In this document: positions 34,860 through 44,263 of the stretch, piece after piece | How the letters are laid out: each line of letters opens with the position of its first letter | How positions within the stretch are numbered: position 1 is the first letter of the stretch | NCBI GenBank assembly: GCA_035341855.1 | Contig: DAOQWA010000001.1 | Span: 62,001 to 126,000 of the forward strand | Length of the DNA: 64,000 nucleotides | Reading direction: 5' to 3' | Origin: QQVM01 sp035341855 | Lineage (GTDB): Bacteria; Bacteroidota; Bacteroidia; AKYH767-A; 2013-40CM-41-45 | Notes under the pieces: model-generated | The model's database searches: none | What the model saw: the letters and a program-made list of their open reading frames with translations, nothing else | Told to the model about the DNA's origin: nothing | Made by a program: the position numbers and the translations under genes

Positions 34860-36470
34860 TCAAGGCATTTGCCACTTAATTTCGACGTCCCAGTTTGATC
34901 TCATCTGAATGATCTCAGGATAATATATTACATTTTCCGGCTGTATCTTTTTCAAATAGTTCCCTGTATCCCAACGCCCATTCGAATTCTGATCCTGAAT
35001 TATTTTTAATCTATATTTCCCGGCAGTGATAAAACCAAACTCAACAATCGTGTCGTTCATTATTGAAATCTCCTGATATACTCTGTCATTCTCATCAACC
35101 AATTGAACAATGGCAGGATAATTTCCCTCTGCTGACTTAAGATTTCCCGTTAAAGAAGCATAATCCGTTTCTTGTCTTGTCCTGAAAGTAGAAATTACCG
35201 TATCATTTTGAAGAGAAAAAATATCCGTAAACGCAGCCTCAGGTATTAAAAAAATATACTGACTACCCGGTTTCCACACATTGGAATATCTTAAACAAGT
35301 TCTGAGGGAGTCGGTAAAATAAAAAGATGCATCTGTAACTTTCACACTATCCTCAAGTACCTCTATTAAAGCAAGGTTTGCCTTCTCAAGTGGATGATTA
35401 AATGTGATCTCAAATGAATGATTCAAATCCTGGTAGTTACCTCCACTCACCTGAGGAAACACTTGCAAGGACTGTTTAAACTTTCCTTTATTGAACGACC
35501 CCTTCTTCAGCAATCGTATGGTTGTAGTATCATCCGGATTCAAAGTTGGAAACGACAACTGTATAGTATCGGCATCTTGATTTTTATACCATATATACAG
35601 ACTGTCCTTTTTACTTGAAAAGATGGTTGCATAGATATCAATCTTATTTGTATCACTTATCCAATGCATAGCAAGGGTATCGGCTACACCATTAAAAACA
35701 CAAACAGCTTTTCCCGGCTCATCAGAATAAGCCTTGAGAAGTTTAATTTTTTCTTCTTCCTTAAAAGTTCTAAGTCTGATTCCGGAACTACCGGAAATTA
35801 CCGGTGATTCGGAGAAGGCGATACTTTCCTCCACAGGATTGTACAGATAATCCCTATTATCATCCTTCAGTCCAATAATCTTATATGAATCGGACGAGAT
35901 ATATCGAATCTGAAATCTTCCGGAATCATCCGTTTTAGCAAAATAATATGGCCTCATAAGAAACGGCAAGGAGTCATCACTCTCCTTATAAAGCATTACA
36001 AGCAAATCCTTCTCAGTTTTTTCATTTGCTGCATTCTTCATAATGCCACTCACTTCTAAACTGTCAATTATATCACCGGTAGAAAAAACGAACTGATAGT
36101 TCGTCAAGCTATTCCCTTCATTATTGTCCACGATGGAATTCCCAAAATTAAAAGAATAGGTAGTTTGTTCAGACAAGGTATCTTCAAAATAAATATGCAA
36201 TGATTTCTTTCTGATCTTCAGCTCAGGAAAATTCTTAAGTGGAGGAGATATGACCAGTTGAGACTGAGCATCCTTCAACTGAATATACTCGTTGAATCGT
36301 ATTTCGACAGAGTGACCTGTGAAACCTTTAGAAAAATTTTCAGGCTTGGAATAAATAACTTTGGGGCCGGCGACATCCTGCTCACCACCACCCGGAGGAA
36401 CCTGGATAGCACATGAGCTCAAAAGAACTATTAAAAAGAAAAAACAAATTCTTCTCAACTCACTTTTCAT
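34860..36470 (-). CDS. Ig-like (Big_5) domain lipoprotein, conserved in Bacteroidota
   Basis: 536 residues with a lipoprotein signal (CFFFLIVLLSSCAIQ; Cys about residue 20). The mature start, with PPGGGEQDVAGPKVIYSKPE followed by VEIRFNEYIQLKDA, is the hallmark of a widely conserved Bacteroidota lipoprotein with a SbsA-like Ig domain (about 30-135). Further beta-sandwich modules follow, including a segment resembling carboxypeptidase regulatory or prealbumin-like folds (GRFQIRYISSDSYKIIGLKD), and the C-terminus ends in GKYRLKIIQDQNSNGRWD. Its molecular role is unknown. The start codon overlaps the stop of the upstream methionine sulfoxide reductase gene by 4 bases (ATGA), so the two are translationally coupled. 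Confidence 0.85.
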   Translation of the reverse strand: MKSELRRICFFFLIVLLSSCAIQVPPGGGEQDVAGPKVIYSKPENFSKGFTGHSVEIRFNEYIQLKDAQSQLVISPPLKNFPELKIRKKSLHIYFEDTLSEQTTYSFNFGNSIVDNNEGNSLTNYQFVFSTGDIIDSLEVSGIMKNAANEKTEKDLLVMLYKESDDSLPFLMRPYYFAKTDDSGRFQIRYISSDSYKIIGLKDDNRDYLYNPVEESIAFSESPVISGSSGIRLRTFKEEEKIKLLKAYSDEPGKAVCVFNGVADTLAMHWISDTNKIDIYATIFSSKKDSLYIWYKNQDADTIQLSFPTLNPDDTTTIRLLKKGSFNKGKFKQSLQVFPQVSGGNYQDLNHSFEITFNHPLEKANLALIEVLEDSVKVTDASFYFTDSLRTCLRYSNVWKPGSQYIFLIPEAAFTDIFSLQNDTVISTFRTRQETDYASLTGNLKSAEGNYPAIVQLVDENDRVYQEISIMNDTIVEFGFITAGKYRLKIIQDQNSNGRWDTGNYLKKIQPENVIYYPEIIQMRSNWDVEIKWQMP

Positions 36471-36961
36471 AGGACCCCTGAAAGAATATTACAAATTTCT
36501 TCTAAGTATTTTTTATCAACTGCGTCGAAAGCAGAAAGATCTGTACTATCTACGTCTAAGACGGCAACAACTTTATCATTCCTAAACACAGGTACTACGA
36601 TCTCTGACCGTGAAAGACTGCTGCAGGCAATATGACCGGGAAATTGATTGACATCATCAACAATAATCGCTTTTGAATCTTCCCATGCTTTGCCACACAC
36701 ACCCTTTCCAAATTTAATTCTTGTGCAAGCAACAGGTCCTTGAAATGGCCCTAAGACCAGTTCTTCATTGGTATCTTTTATCTGAACTCTATATATACCG
36801 ACCCAAAAATAATTCATTGTATGCTTAATAGCTGCAATGATATTGGAAACATTTGCGATCACATCATTCTCACCCGAAATAAGTGCCTTAATTTGTGGGA
36901 TCAAAGCCTCATACTTTTCCTCTTTACTAAGATCTGGTCGAATATTTATCTCCTGACTCAT
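36467..36961 (-). CDS. Free methionine-(R)-sulfoxide reductase (GAF domain, YebR/fRMsr)
   Basis: 164 residues, a single GAF domain. Cysteines 79, 89 and 113 (VACTRIKFGKGVCGKA and GHIACSSLSRSEIV) occur at spacings of 10 and 24, the same spacing I recall for the three redox cysteines of E. coli fRMsr. WVGIYR near residue 53 and AVLDVDSTDLSAFD near the end are further family markers. It reduces free methionine R-sulfoxide with thioredoxin as electron source, a cytosolic oxidative repair function. It overlaps the following lipoprotein gene by 4 bases and starts 101 bases after the comF-like gene. Confidence 0.93.
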   Translation of the reverse strand: MSQEINIRPDLSKEEKYEALIPQIKALISGENDVIANVSNIIAAIKHTMNYFWVGIYRVQIKDTNEELVLGPFQGPVACTRIKFGKGVCGKAWEDSKAIIVDDVNQFPGHIACSSLSRSEIVVPVFRNDKVVAVLDVDSTDLSAFDAVDKKYLEEICNILSGVL

Positions 36962-37062
36962 TCAATCGAATTCGTGCAAAGATGTAAAAAAGAAACCATT
37001 TTTAATTTAATCTATTGCAGGAAATAAGTCAGGAAAGTCCTGAGAATGCATAAAACACTCTT

Positions 37063-37806
37063 TCATGCGCATGCAAGTGCAGCTATGCTTACCCGGCTTC
37101 CCGGAACATTCAATATTACCTCCGCACAAGCGATGAAGGTAGAGCCGGTGGTGACGACATCATCCACTAATAAAACATGTTTTCCTCTTAAATCTTCCGG
37201 TTTACTTAGCTCGAAAACACTACTTACATTTTCATAACGTTCATAACGATGTTTTCTTGTTTGAGTGTCGGTTGCCTTCACTCTTCGAACTGCATCAGGG
37301 TCAAACCGGACTCCTATAGCTGTTGCAATCCCTTCAGCAAAACTATCACTTTGATTGTACCCTCTCTGTCTTAATTTCGAAGGATGTAATGGCACAGGAA
37401 CTACAATATCAATTTCGGAATAAGGCTGAACTTTTGCTACCTCCATTCCAAAAAGTTCCCCAACAAAGACGCCAATATCTTTACTTCCTTTGTATTTAAG
37501 CTGGTGAATAAGGCGCTGAACCTTTTCTCCCTTACCAAAATGATAGTATGCTGTAGCAGCTTCAATATTCACTTTCCCCCAGAATTGTTTGGCAACAGGG
37601 TTGTCTTTATCCTTATAATATTGTGTCCTGGGCAGACGAAACCGGCAGGAGGTACACAGACACAACTCTCCTTTTCGGAGTGCATTCAGACAAGCCGGAC
37701 ACACTTCCGGATAAATAAGATATGAGAGGCCATCAAAAGCTTCTGAGATAATTCTGCTGATGTGTTTAGAGACCATGCGCAAGATTAGATCAAAATGCGT
37801 GGTCAC
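37063..37806 (-). CDS. comF: ComF family protein (phosphoribosyltransferase domain)
   Basis: 247 residues. An N-terminal zinc-ribbon-like part carries four cysteines (EVCPACLNAL and CLCTSCRFRLP). The C-terminal half is a type I phosphoribosyltransferase fold with the PRPP-binding loop VLLVDDVVTTGSTF and an earlier IVVPVPLHPSKLRQRGYNQS, characteristic of ComF. Relatives take part in natural DNA uptake, where ComF appears to bridge the DNA transport and recombination machinery. No other competence gene is in the window. It starts 31 bases after the stop of the large repeat protein gene. Confidence 0.93.
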   Translation of the reverse strand: MTTHFDLILRMVSKHISRIISEAFDGLSYLIYPEVCPACLNALRKGELCLCTSCRFRLPRTQYYKDKDNPVAKQFWGKVNIEAATAYYHFGKGEKVQRLIHQLKYKGSKDIGVFVGELFGMEVAKVQPYSEIDIVVPVPLHPSKLRQRGYNQSDSFAEGIATAIGVRFDPDAVRRVKATDTQTRKHRYERYENVSSVFELSKPEDLRGKHVLLVDDVVTTGSTFIACAEVILNVPGSRVSIAALACA

Positions 37807-37837
37807 ACAACCGCATATAATAAAATCATGAGCTCTA

Positions 37838-40800
37838 TTATCTGTTTGCTTTCACTACGTGGAAATTTTTCCTAAACTCTCCGGATCTGACTTGTATGAA
37901 ATAAGTTCCTGCTGCAAGATCTCGACCCAGATCTACAGAACCGCTAACATTACTTCGGCTTTCTAATATCCTGCCACTTACATCAATGACATTCACCTCA
38001 ACAAATCGTTCTGTGAGTAAACGAATTGTTGTTGAAAACGGATTTGGATACAGATAAAGTCCGGGAGGCGTATTTTCAGTATAGCTTACACCTGCACAAG
38101 CATCGAAGGTAATGGTAATGGTATCTGAATTTGCACATCCATCTGAATTTGTAACTCGTACAGAAATATCCCGAGAACCCAAACCGCCTGAAGAACTGTC
38201 AATTTGTATTGATGATGCAGTACTTCCTGTAGACCACTGAACACTACTAAAGCCCGTACCAACATTGAGCACTACAGAAGCATTTGCACAAACAAGAGAA
38301 TCGGAACCCAGATCTACAGATGGAACGGCCTTTACAAGAATATTTTTCGTTTTAGAATCAACACAACCATTTACATCTGTATAAGTGTAGCTTATGGAAT
38401 GAGTACCCGATCCAACAGCAGGATTAAAAATCCCTCCGCTTACTCCCGTTCCGGAATAAAGTCCACCACCCGGTGTACCACCTTGTAGAACAAACGGACT
38501 TTCATTAGCACAAACATCAGAAAATGAATTCAACTGAACTGTTGGGGCAGGGTTTACCTGTATTGGATTTGATGCAGAAGCGCTACATCCGAATAAATCT
38601 GAATATGTATATGTAATCAGGTATGTGCCGGGACCAACGGCAGGATTAAACAAACCTGAGGTTACGCCGGTGCCGGAGTAATTACCTCCGCCAGGTGAAC
38701 CTCCGTTGAGTGATATCGGACCGCTGTTAGTGCATGTCGGTACAAAAAAGTTGATCGATACGCTTGGCAAGGGCTTAACCGACATCGTTTGTACGGTTGA
38801 AGCAGAACAACCATTTGCATCGAATATAGTATAGGTAATAGGAAAATTTCCAACGCCAACGTTTGGATCAAATCGTCCATTGCTCACTCCTGTTCCACTG
38901 TAAACTCCACCGACAGGAGACCCTCCGGTTAAGATGAATGATGAAGAATTAACACAAACAGGAGTAAAGCTGTTGTGAAACACAAGTGGAGATGCTTTTA
39001 CGGTAATATTTTTAGTTGCGGATGATGAGCACGTACTACTAACGCTATATGTATATGTTATTGGAAATGACCCTTGACCGGTTGCGGCCGGACTGAACTG
39101 GCCTAAACTCACTCCACTACCACTATATACACCACCAGACGGACTTCCACCGGTCAGAGTGACCGGTGCTGCATTTGAGCAAACATCCGGTAATGCAGAA
39201 AGGTTGACTGTCGGTTGTGAAACTACCTGAATAGTAGATGTAGCTGTTCCTGAACATCCGGCGCCGCCCGAATAACTATAAGAAATGGTATGTGTACCAA
39301 GACCGGCTGTTGCAGGGTTGAAAGTTGATCCATTTACACCCGGACCAGAATATGTCCCGCCTAAAGGTAATCCACCGCTTAAGGTGTAAGCAGCAGAGTT
39401 TATACATGTTGTACCCAATGCTGCAAGTGTGACAACCGGAGGAGAATTAACAACAATATTCGTACCCGCAGATGCAGTACATGAACTCGCATTAGTTACA
39501 GTATATACCAATGCATGTGTTCCAGATCCTGCAACAGAAGGGTTGAATACCGATCCGCTTACACCCGGACCAGTCCATGTTCCACCTGCCGGTGATCCAC
39601 CACTGAGTGTAAAAGGAGAAGCATTCACGCACACAGGCGAAATTGCATTTACGCTAACCGAAGGAGCTGCATTCACAACAATATTCTGAGTTGCGGTATT
39701 TCCACAAGAATTTGCTCCTGTTACAGTATATAAAATTGGAAAAGTACCTGCTCCTGAAGAAGCAGGATTAAAAGTACCTGCACTCACCCCGGTGCCACTG
39801 TATACACCTCCTGCCGGTGAACCTCCACTTAACACGAGCAATGATCCGTTAGAACAAATGTCTGCGAACGATGACAAACTAACAGTCGGCAATGGTAAAA
39901 CCTGGATAGTAGCCGTACTCGAACCGGAGCAACCACCACCAATATTAATAGAATAAGTTAGCGTATGAGTTCCTACACCGGCAGAGGATGCATCAAACAT
40001 TCCACCTGAAACACCCGGTCCGCTGTATGTTCCTCCTACAGGGGATCCTCCGCTAAGTGCAAATGATGGAGTATTTAAACAAACAGGAATAAAGTTTGAC
40101 AGTGTCACTGTTTGTGGTGCAATTACCACGATCGGTGACGTTGCAAATGAACTGCAAGAATTTGCTGCAATATAATTATAGCTTATGTTGTGAGTTCCTG
40201 CTCCTGCGGCTGAAGGTGTAAAAGTATTTCCACCCACACCGGCACCGGAGTAGGTCCCTCCGACCGGCGATCCTCCGGTTAAAGTAAAGGGTGAAGAATT
40301 AAGACAAACCGATGCAAGCGATGGAAAAGAAACAACCGGGGCCGGCTTAACCAATACATTCCTTTGCGCCGTGTTTGCACAGGTGTTAGCAGATGTATAT
40401 GTATATGTTAAGGTGAAATTTCCATCACCGGATACAGCAGGATTAAAAATTCCTCCACTTACACCGGTCCCGCTATATACACCGCCAACAGGTGAACCTC
40501 CCGTTAGCTGAAAGGCCGGGCTATTAGAGCAAACATCTTGTATTGTAGAAAAAGAGACTGCGGGTAGCGGTAATACTTCTATTGTCGCTGTACTTGATCC
40601 CGAACAACCTGTTCCACCATTTGTGGCATAAGTGATAGTATGTGTTCCTACTCCTGCAACAGCAGGATTAAAATTTCCACCTGATACTCCGTTACCGCTA
40701 TAGGTTCCACCTGATGGTGACCCTCCACTTAAAGCAAACGAAGGAGTATTCAGACAAACTGCATTAAAAGATGCCAGAGTAACTGTTTGTGGTGGAATCA

Positions 40801-43201
40801 CAGTAATTGATGCACTAACTGAATTGGTACACGAATTGACATTCGTATAAGTATATGTGATGCTATGCGTTCCTGCCCCTGCAACCGACGGAGAAAACTG
40901 GTTTCCACTGACACCGGTCCCTGAATATGTTCCACCTGAAGGTGAACCTCCCGTCAAAGTAAAGGGAGGAGTAGATGTACAAACAGACGAAAATGAAGTC
41001 TGTGAAACTGATGGCAAATTATTTACAACCTGATTCGTACTTGCTACGGAAGAGCAGCCATTTGCTGCAGTATATGTGTAAGAAATAACATGAGTACCGG
41101 TACCTGCAATAGAAGGATTGAATACCCCTCCACTCACGCCGGTCCCAGAATAGGTTCCACCACCCGGAGTTCCACCACTCAATGTAAATGAAGGAGAATT
41201 AATACACTTTGATGTTAAAGTTGATATTGTCACCGAAGGTGGTGTGAGTACCGAAATAGTAACTTGATTTGCAGCTTGACATCCGGCATTATTAGTTCCT
41301 GTAACAGTATAAGTCGTGGTACTTGAAGGTCTTGCCACAACACTTGATCCGCTAGTCGTGTTCAAACCTGAAGAAGGTGACCATGAATAAGTGATTGCTC
41401 CACTGGAAGTGAGAACTGATGAATCACCCGGGCAAATACCAGAACTACTGCTGCTTGCAGAAATTGAAAAGCTGTTTGTCAAAATATTTGCAACAGGAAA
41501 ATTATGTGTTTTATAATTGGTAAAAACATTGTAACCATTGTATTCTATAACTGCAAAATGGTATGTGACTCCTGTTGCCAGTCCAGTTATTGTCACAGAA
41601 TTTCCTGATCCATTATAAACAACAAAATTACCATTACCAAGATTCGCACCTGAACCAAACGTTGAGTTAGCTGCATACAAATTACCATCAGCCGGTAAAT
41701 TATTTACTGCACCGGATGCTCTTGCGACAACTATCCTGTTCGCTCCACTTCCGGGTGTCCAAACTAGCTGAACATTTGTACAATTGGTGAGTGATGCATT
41801 AAGGAGACTGGCAGATGTTGTTGGTTCAGACTGTACTGCAGGAGAAATTTTAGTTACATAGTAATCTGCCAATGGATAACCTTGCACTGAATAGGTGCCA
41901 AAATTTGCAGTATCGTTACAAAAACCGGTAGGATAAATATTACCGGAGGTGTCAACTGCAACTGCATATCCTGCATCTCTACCAGGTCCACCTGCCGTTT
42001 TTAACCATTGAATATTACCTGAATAATCTACCGCTGCCAACCACATATCTCTGTTGCCGGCGCTATAAACATTAATCGTGTCAAAATCGGCACGGTAATC
42101 GAACATCCCTGTAAAATAAACAAGCTGACGTCTTTGATCTACAGCCGAGCCATTTCCAAAATCCTCATAAATGCCGGCATACTTTTTTGCCCACAGTACA
42201 TTTCCATTAGGATCGTATTTGGCAATGAAGGCATCTGTGTTTCCGCTTCCCGTTAATGTGATTGAACCAAACTTAACCTGATTAGTAAAGTAACCTGTAA
42301 AATAAACGTTATTAAATTCATCTACTGACGGACCATAGGCTCGGGTAGTATCACAACAACCACCAATTGATCTTACCCAAAGGAGATTTCCTGAGTTGTT
42401 ATACTTCACTAAAGCTGCACTGTACAAACTTCCGGTAGCATCTGAAATATTTGTACCGCTGAAATTGGCTGACTGTGTGTAACTGGCCGTAAGGTACAAG
42501 TTGCCGGCACCATCCAGTGTAATATCTCTTCCACGGTCATCCTTATTCCCTCCTGCTTTTCTTACCCAAACACGACTTCCGGAAGTGTTGTATTTGGCAA
42601 TAAAAATATCATTCCCTCCACTAGATGTTTGATTCTGACCACTGAAATTTGCAGTACCTGAAAAGCTACCTGAAAAATAGCTATTGCCGGCAGCATCAAC
42701 TGCAATTGCACGGCCGCGGTTATCTCCGGAACCTCCAATTTTTTTTACCCATTGCAAGACTCCGTCATTACTATACTTGGCCAGAAAAATATCATTGTTT
42801 CCACTAGATGTTATGCTATCTGTAGGACTGAATTTACAAGTGGTTTCAAACTCTCCTGTAACATAAACATTTCCATTGGCATCTAATCCAATTGCTGATC
42901 CTGCATCACCATCACTTCCACCGGCAGTCCTTACCCACTGTTGCACTCCTGCAGAATTATATTTGGCAATAAAAATGTCATGTTGCCCCGCTGAGTTAAT
43001 GGTAATGTTTCCGAATTTAGTGTTATACTCAAACTGACCGGCAACATAGACGTTTCCGGAGTCATCAGTTGTGATGTCATTGCCATATTCGTAGCCCTGG
43101 GATTTCCCGAAATTAACCCATTGATAAGTCTGTGCAAACATTGTATTCGACAACAAAGCCGAAAGACCTAAAGTGAAAAGTGTCCTTAAAAAGAATTTCA
43201 T
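37838..43201 (-). CDS. Giant T9SS cargo: SBBP propeller plus 13 tandem 75-residue repeats
   Basis: 1787 residues with a signal peptide (TLFTLGLSALLSNTMFAQ). Residues 25-455 hold about eight SBBP-type units of 50-55 residues (for example GNVYVTGEF, NNDIFLAKYSNDG). A fibronectin III-like segment (about 460-580) and one Ig-like unit (about 580-650) follow. Residues about 655-1625 are 13 tandem units with a core CxNxxxFxLxGGSPxGGxYSGxGVSGG, then FNPAxAGxGTHxIxYxYxxxxxCS. The end (about 1700-1787; YLYPNPFSTTIRLL, LAAGTYFIQV) is a type A sorting domain. A surface or secreted stalk-like protein is inferred; no enzymatic motif is present. It leads the - strand run ending at the hemerythrin gene. Confidence 0.92.
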   Translation of the reverse strand: MKFFLRTLFTLGLSALLSNTMFAQTYQWVNFGKSQGYEYGNDITTDDSGNVYVAGQFEYNTKFGNITINSAGQHDIFIAKYNSAGVQQWVRTAGGSDGDAGSAIGLDANGNVYVTGEFETTCKFSPTDSITSSGNNDIFLAKYSNDGVLQWVKKIGGSGDNRGRAIAVDAAGNSYFSGSFSGTANFSGQNQTSSGGNDIFIAKYNTSGSRVWVRKAGGNKDDRGRDITLDGAGNLYLTASYTQSANFSGTNISDATGSLYSAALVKYNNSGNLLWVRSIGGCCDTTRAYGPSVDEFNNVYFTGYFTNQVKFGSITLTGSGNTDAFIAKYDPNGNVLWAKKYAGIYEDFGNGSAVDQRRQLVYFTGMFDYRADFDTINVYSAGNRDMWLAAVDYSGNIQWLKTAGGPGRDAGYAVAVDTSGNIYPTGFCNDTANFGTYSVQGYPLADYYVTKISPAVQSEPTTSASLLNASLTNCTNVQLVWTPGSGANRIVVARASGAVNNLPADGNLYAANSTFGSGANLGNGNFVVYNGSGNSVTITGLATGVTYHFAVIEYNGYNVFTNYKTHNFPVANILTNSFSISASSSSSGICPGDSSVLTSSGAITYSWSPSSGLNTTSGSSVVARPSSTTTYTVTGTNNAGCQAANQVTISVLTPPSVTISTLTSKCINSPSFTLSGGTPGGGTYSGTGVSGGVFNPSIAGTGTHVISYTYTAANGCSSVASTNQVVNNLPSVSQTSFSSVCTSTPPFTLTGGSPSGGTYSGTGVSGNQFSPSVAGAGTHSITYTYTNVNSCTNSVSASITVIPPQTVTLASFNAVCLNTPSFALSGGSPSGGTYSGNGVSGGNFNPAVAGVGTHTITYATNGGTGCSGSSTATIEVLPLPAVSFSTIQDVCSNSPAFQLTGGSPVGGVYSGTGVSGGIFNPAVSGDGNFTLTYTYTSANTCANTAQRNVLVKPAPVVSFPSLASVCLNSSPFTLTGGSPVGGTYSGAGVGGNTFTPSAAGAGTHNISYNYIAANSCSSFATSPIVVIAPQTVTLSNFIPVCLNTPSFALSGGSPVGGTYSGPGVSGGMFDASSAGVGTHTLTYSINIGGGCSGSSTATIQVLPLPTVSLSSFADICSNGSLLVLSGGSPAGGVYSGTGVSAGTFNPASSGAGTFPILYTVTGANSCGNTATQNIVVNAAPSVSVNAISPVCVNASPFTLSGGSPAGGTWTGPGVSGSVFNPSVAGSGTHALVYTVTNASSCTASAGTNIVVNSPPVVTLAALGTTCINSAAYTLSGGLPLGGTYSGPGVNGSTFNPATAGLGTHTISYSYSGGAGCSGTATSTIQVVSQPTVNLSALPDVCSNAAPVTLTGGSPSGGVYSGSGVSLGQFSPAATGQGSFPITYTYSVSSTCSSSATKNITVKASPLVFHNSFTPVCVNSSSFILTGGSPVGGVYSGTGVSNGRFDPNVGVGNFPITYTIFDANGCSASTVQTMSVKPLPSVSINFFVPTCTNSGPISLNGGSPGGGNYSGTGVTSGLFNPAVGPGTYLITYTYSDLFGCSASASNPIQVNPAPTVQLNSFSDVCANESPFVLQGGTPGGGLYSGTGVSGGIFNPAVGSGTHSISYTYTDVNGCVDSKTKNILVKAVPSVDLGSDSLVCANASVVLNVGTGFSSVQWSTGSTASSIQIDSSSGGLGSRDISVRVTNSDGCANSDTITITFDACAGVSYTENTPPGLYLYPNPFSTTIRLLTERFVEVNVIDVSGRILESRSNVSGSVDLGRDLAAGTYFIQVRSGEFRKNFHVVKANR
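38320..41240 (-). repeat. 13 tandem Ig-like repeat units of 225 or 222 bases
   Basis: The first conserved Cys codon of successive units lies at 41206, 40981, 40756, 40531, 40306, 40081, 39856, 39631, 39406, 39181, 38956, 38734 and 38512. The first ten steps are exactly 225 bases, the last two 222. Similarity also recurs every third unit (see findings). Confidence 0.92.
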
Positions 43202-43555
43202 TTTAATCTTTATTTGATCCTAATAAAAACGAATCATCATTAAACTAGTTGATACAACTAATCCGGTTTTCTTGCGTGATTCTTACAAAATGGAATATAG
43301 CATCCGAATTTTTGATATTCATTAAACAAATATAAATACTAGTGATTGTATTTTACCATTTTTATACTATCATTTTAATAAACAAAAGCTAAAATTTTCC
43401 ACTCTTCACATTTAAAATTGAGTAAATCCGAAGCAGGCGGAATGATAATTTAGTTAAAAAAGAAGGAAATCCATTATTCCGGCATGCCCGGATTTGGTCA
43501 TTCCGGAAATGTCTAAAATGATCAGAAAACTTAAAAAATCGATAGATAAAACTAC
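43202..43555. other. Intergenic region, 354 bases
   Basis: This lies between the methyltransferase stop and the start of the repeat-protein gene, both on the - strand, so it should hold the latter's promoter. A perfect inverted repeat TAGTTG-ATA-CAACTA sits at 43246-43260, about 45 bases ahead of the start. No T-run terminator for the methyltransferase gene is evident. Confidence 0.4.
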
Positions 43556-44242
43556 TTATTCCTGATCAAGCTTTAGTTCATGAATGTGGATGGAATACTT
43601 ATGTTCTCTAAATTCAAGATCTTCCCTCATTGAGATAATAGAAAACCCATCGGTATGAAGCCCTTCAAAAAAACTTTGGGCAAAATGCCGATTCGGTTCT
43701 GAGATGATCATTTTCCCTCCCCTTCTTAACAGAAACTTGAAGGCATGAATGAGATCATGAAAGGACTTTTTCTCATAAGCAATGTCTGAAGCAAGAATGA
43801 GGTCTACATCCAGATTTGGGTCAGGATGTCTCCAGTCCATCAATAAAAGTTCAACAGAATCAGAATTGTTCAATTTCCAGTTATGCCCTGCAAGGTCCAA
43901 TGCTTCCCGGATATAATCAGACAAAATAACCTTTGCGCCGAGCTGACCGGCAAGGATTCCGGGAAGTCCAAGACCACAACCTAATTCTAAGACCCTTGTT
44001 CCCTTTACTATCAGATTTGCTTCTTCAATGTATTTCGCTAATGCCACGGCTGAAGGCCATAGCTCAGCCCAGTAAGGAATCCTTTCGTCTTTTACATCCT
44101 CATGATCAGGTCCCTTTTGCAAAAGCTCTTCAAATAGTTCGTCGATGTTTGCAACTGTGTCGAGATAGAGCTTTCGCTCGTAGATTTGGATCTCTTGCCT
44201 CTTAGTTTTTGGAACCGACATTTTACCTTGTATTCTCGTCAT
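43556..44242 (-). CDS. SAM-dependent methyltransferase, METTL21-like family
   Basis: 228 residues. Motif I is VLELGCGLGLPGILAGQLGA, followed by the acidic end of strand 2 in VILSDYIREAL, LMDW at motif post-I and ILASDIAYEKKSFHDL, which matches the (D/E)xxY motif of Methyltransf_16 proteins. These are mostly lysine methyltransferases of proteins in eukaryotes, with poorly studied bacterial relatives. The upstream WAELWPSAVALAKYI is also a family block. Protein methylation is inferred; the target is unknown. An internal ATG after seven residues (MSVPKTK) is an alternative start. The T9SS cargo gene starting at 46495 ends 21 bases ahead of it. Confidence 0.85.
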   Translation of the reverse strand: MTRIQGKMSVPKTKRQEIQIYERKLYLDTVANIDELFEELLQKGPDHEDVKDERIPYWAELWPSAVALAKYIEEANLIVKGTRVLELGCGLGLPGILAGQLGAKVILSDYIREALDLAGHNWKLNNSDSVELLLMDWRHPDPNLDVDLILASDIAYEKKSFHDLIHAFKFLLRRGGKMIISEPNRHFAQSFFEGLHTDGFSIISMREDLEFREHKYSIHIHELKLDQE

Positions 44243-44263
44243 TATAAATTATGACGCTAGGGT

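Noticed and set aside
38320..41240. CRISPR-like or satellite DNA interpretation of the 225-base repeats
   Set aside because: The frame stays open through all units, changes are mainly consistent with protein constraint (conserved Cys, Gly, Tyr), and unit length is far above CRISPR repeat-spacer lengths.
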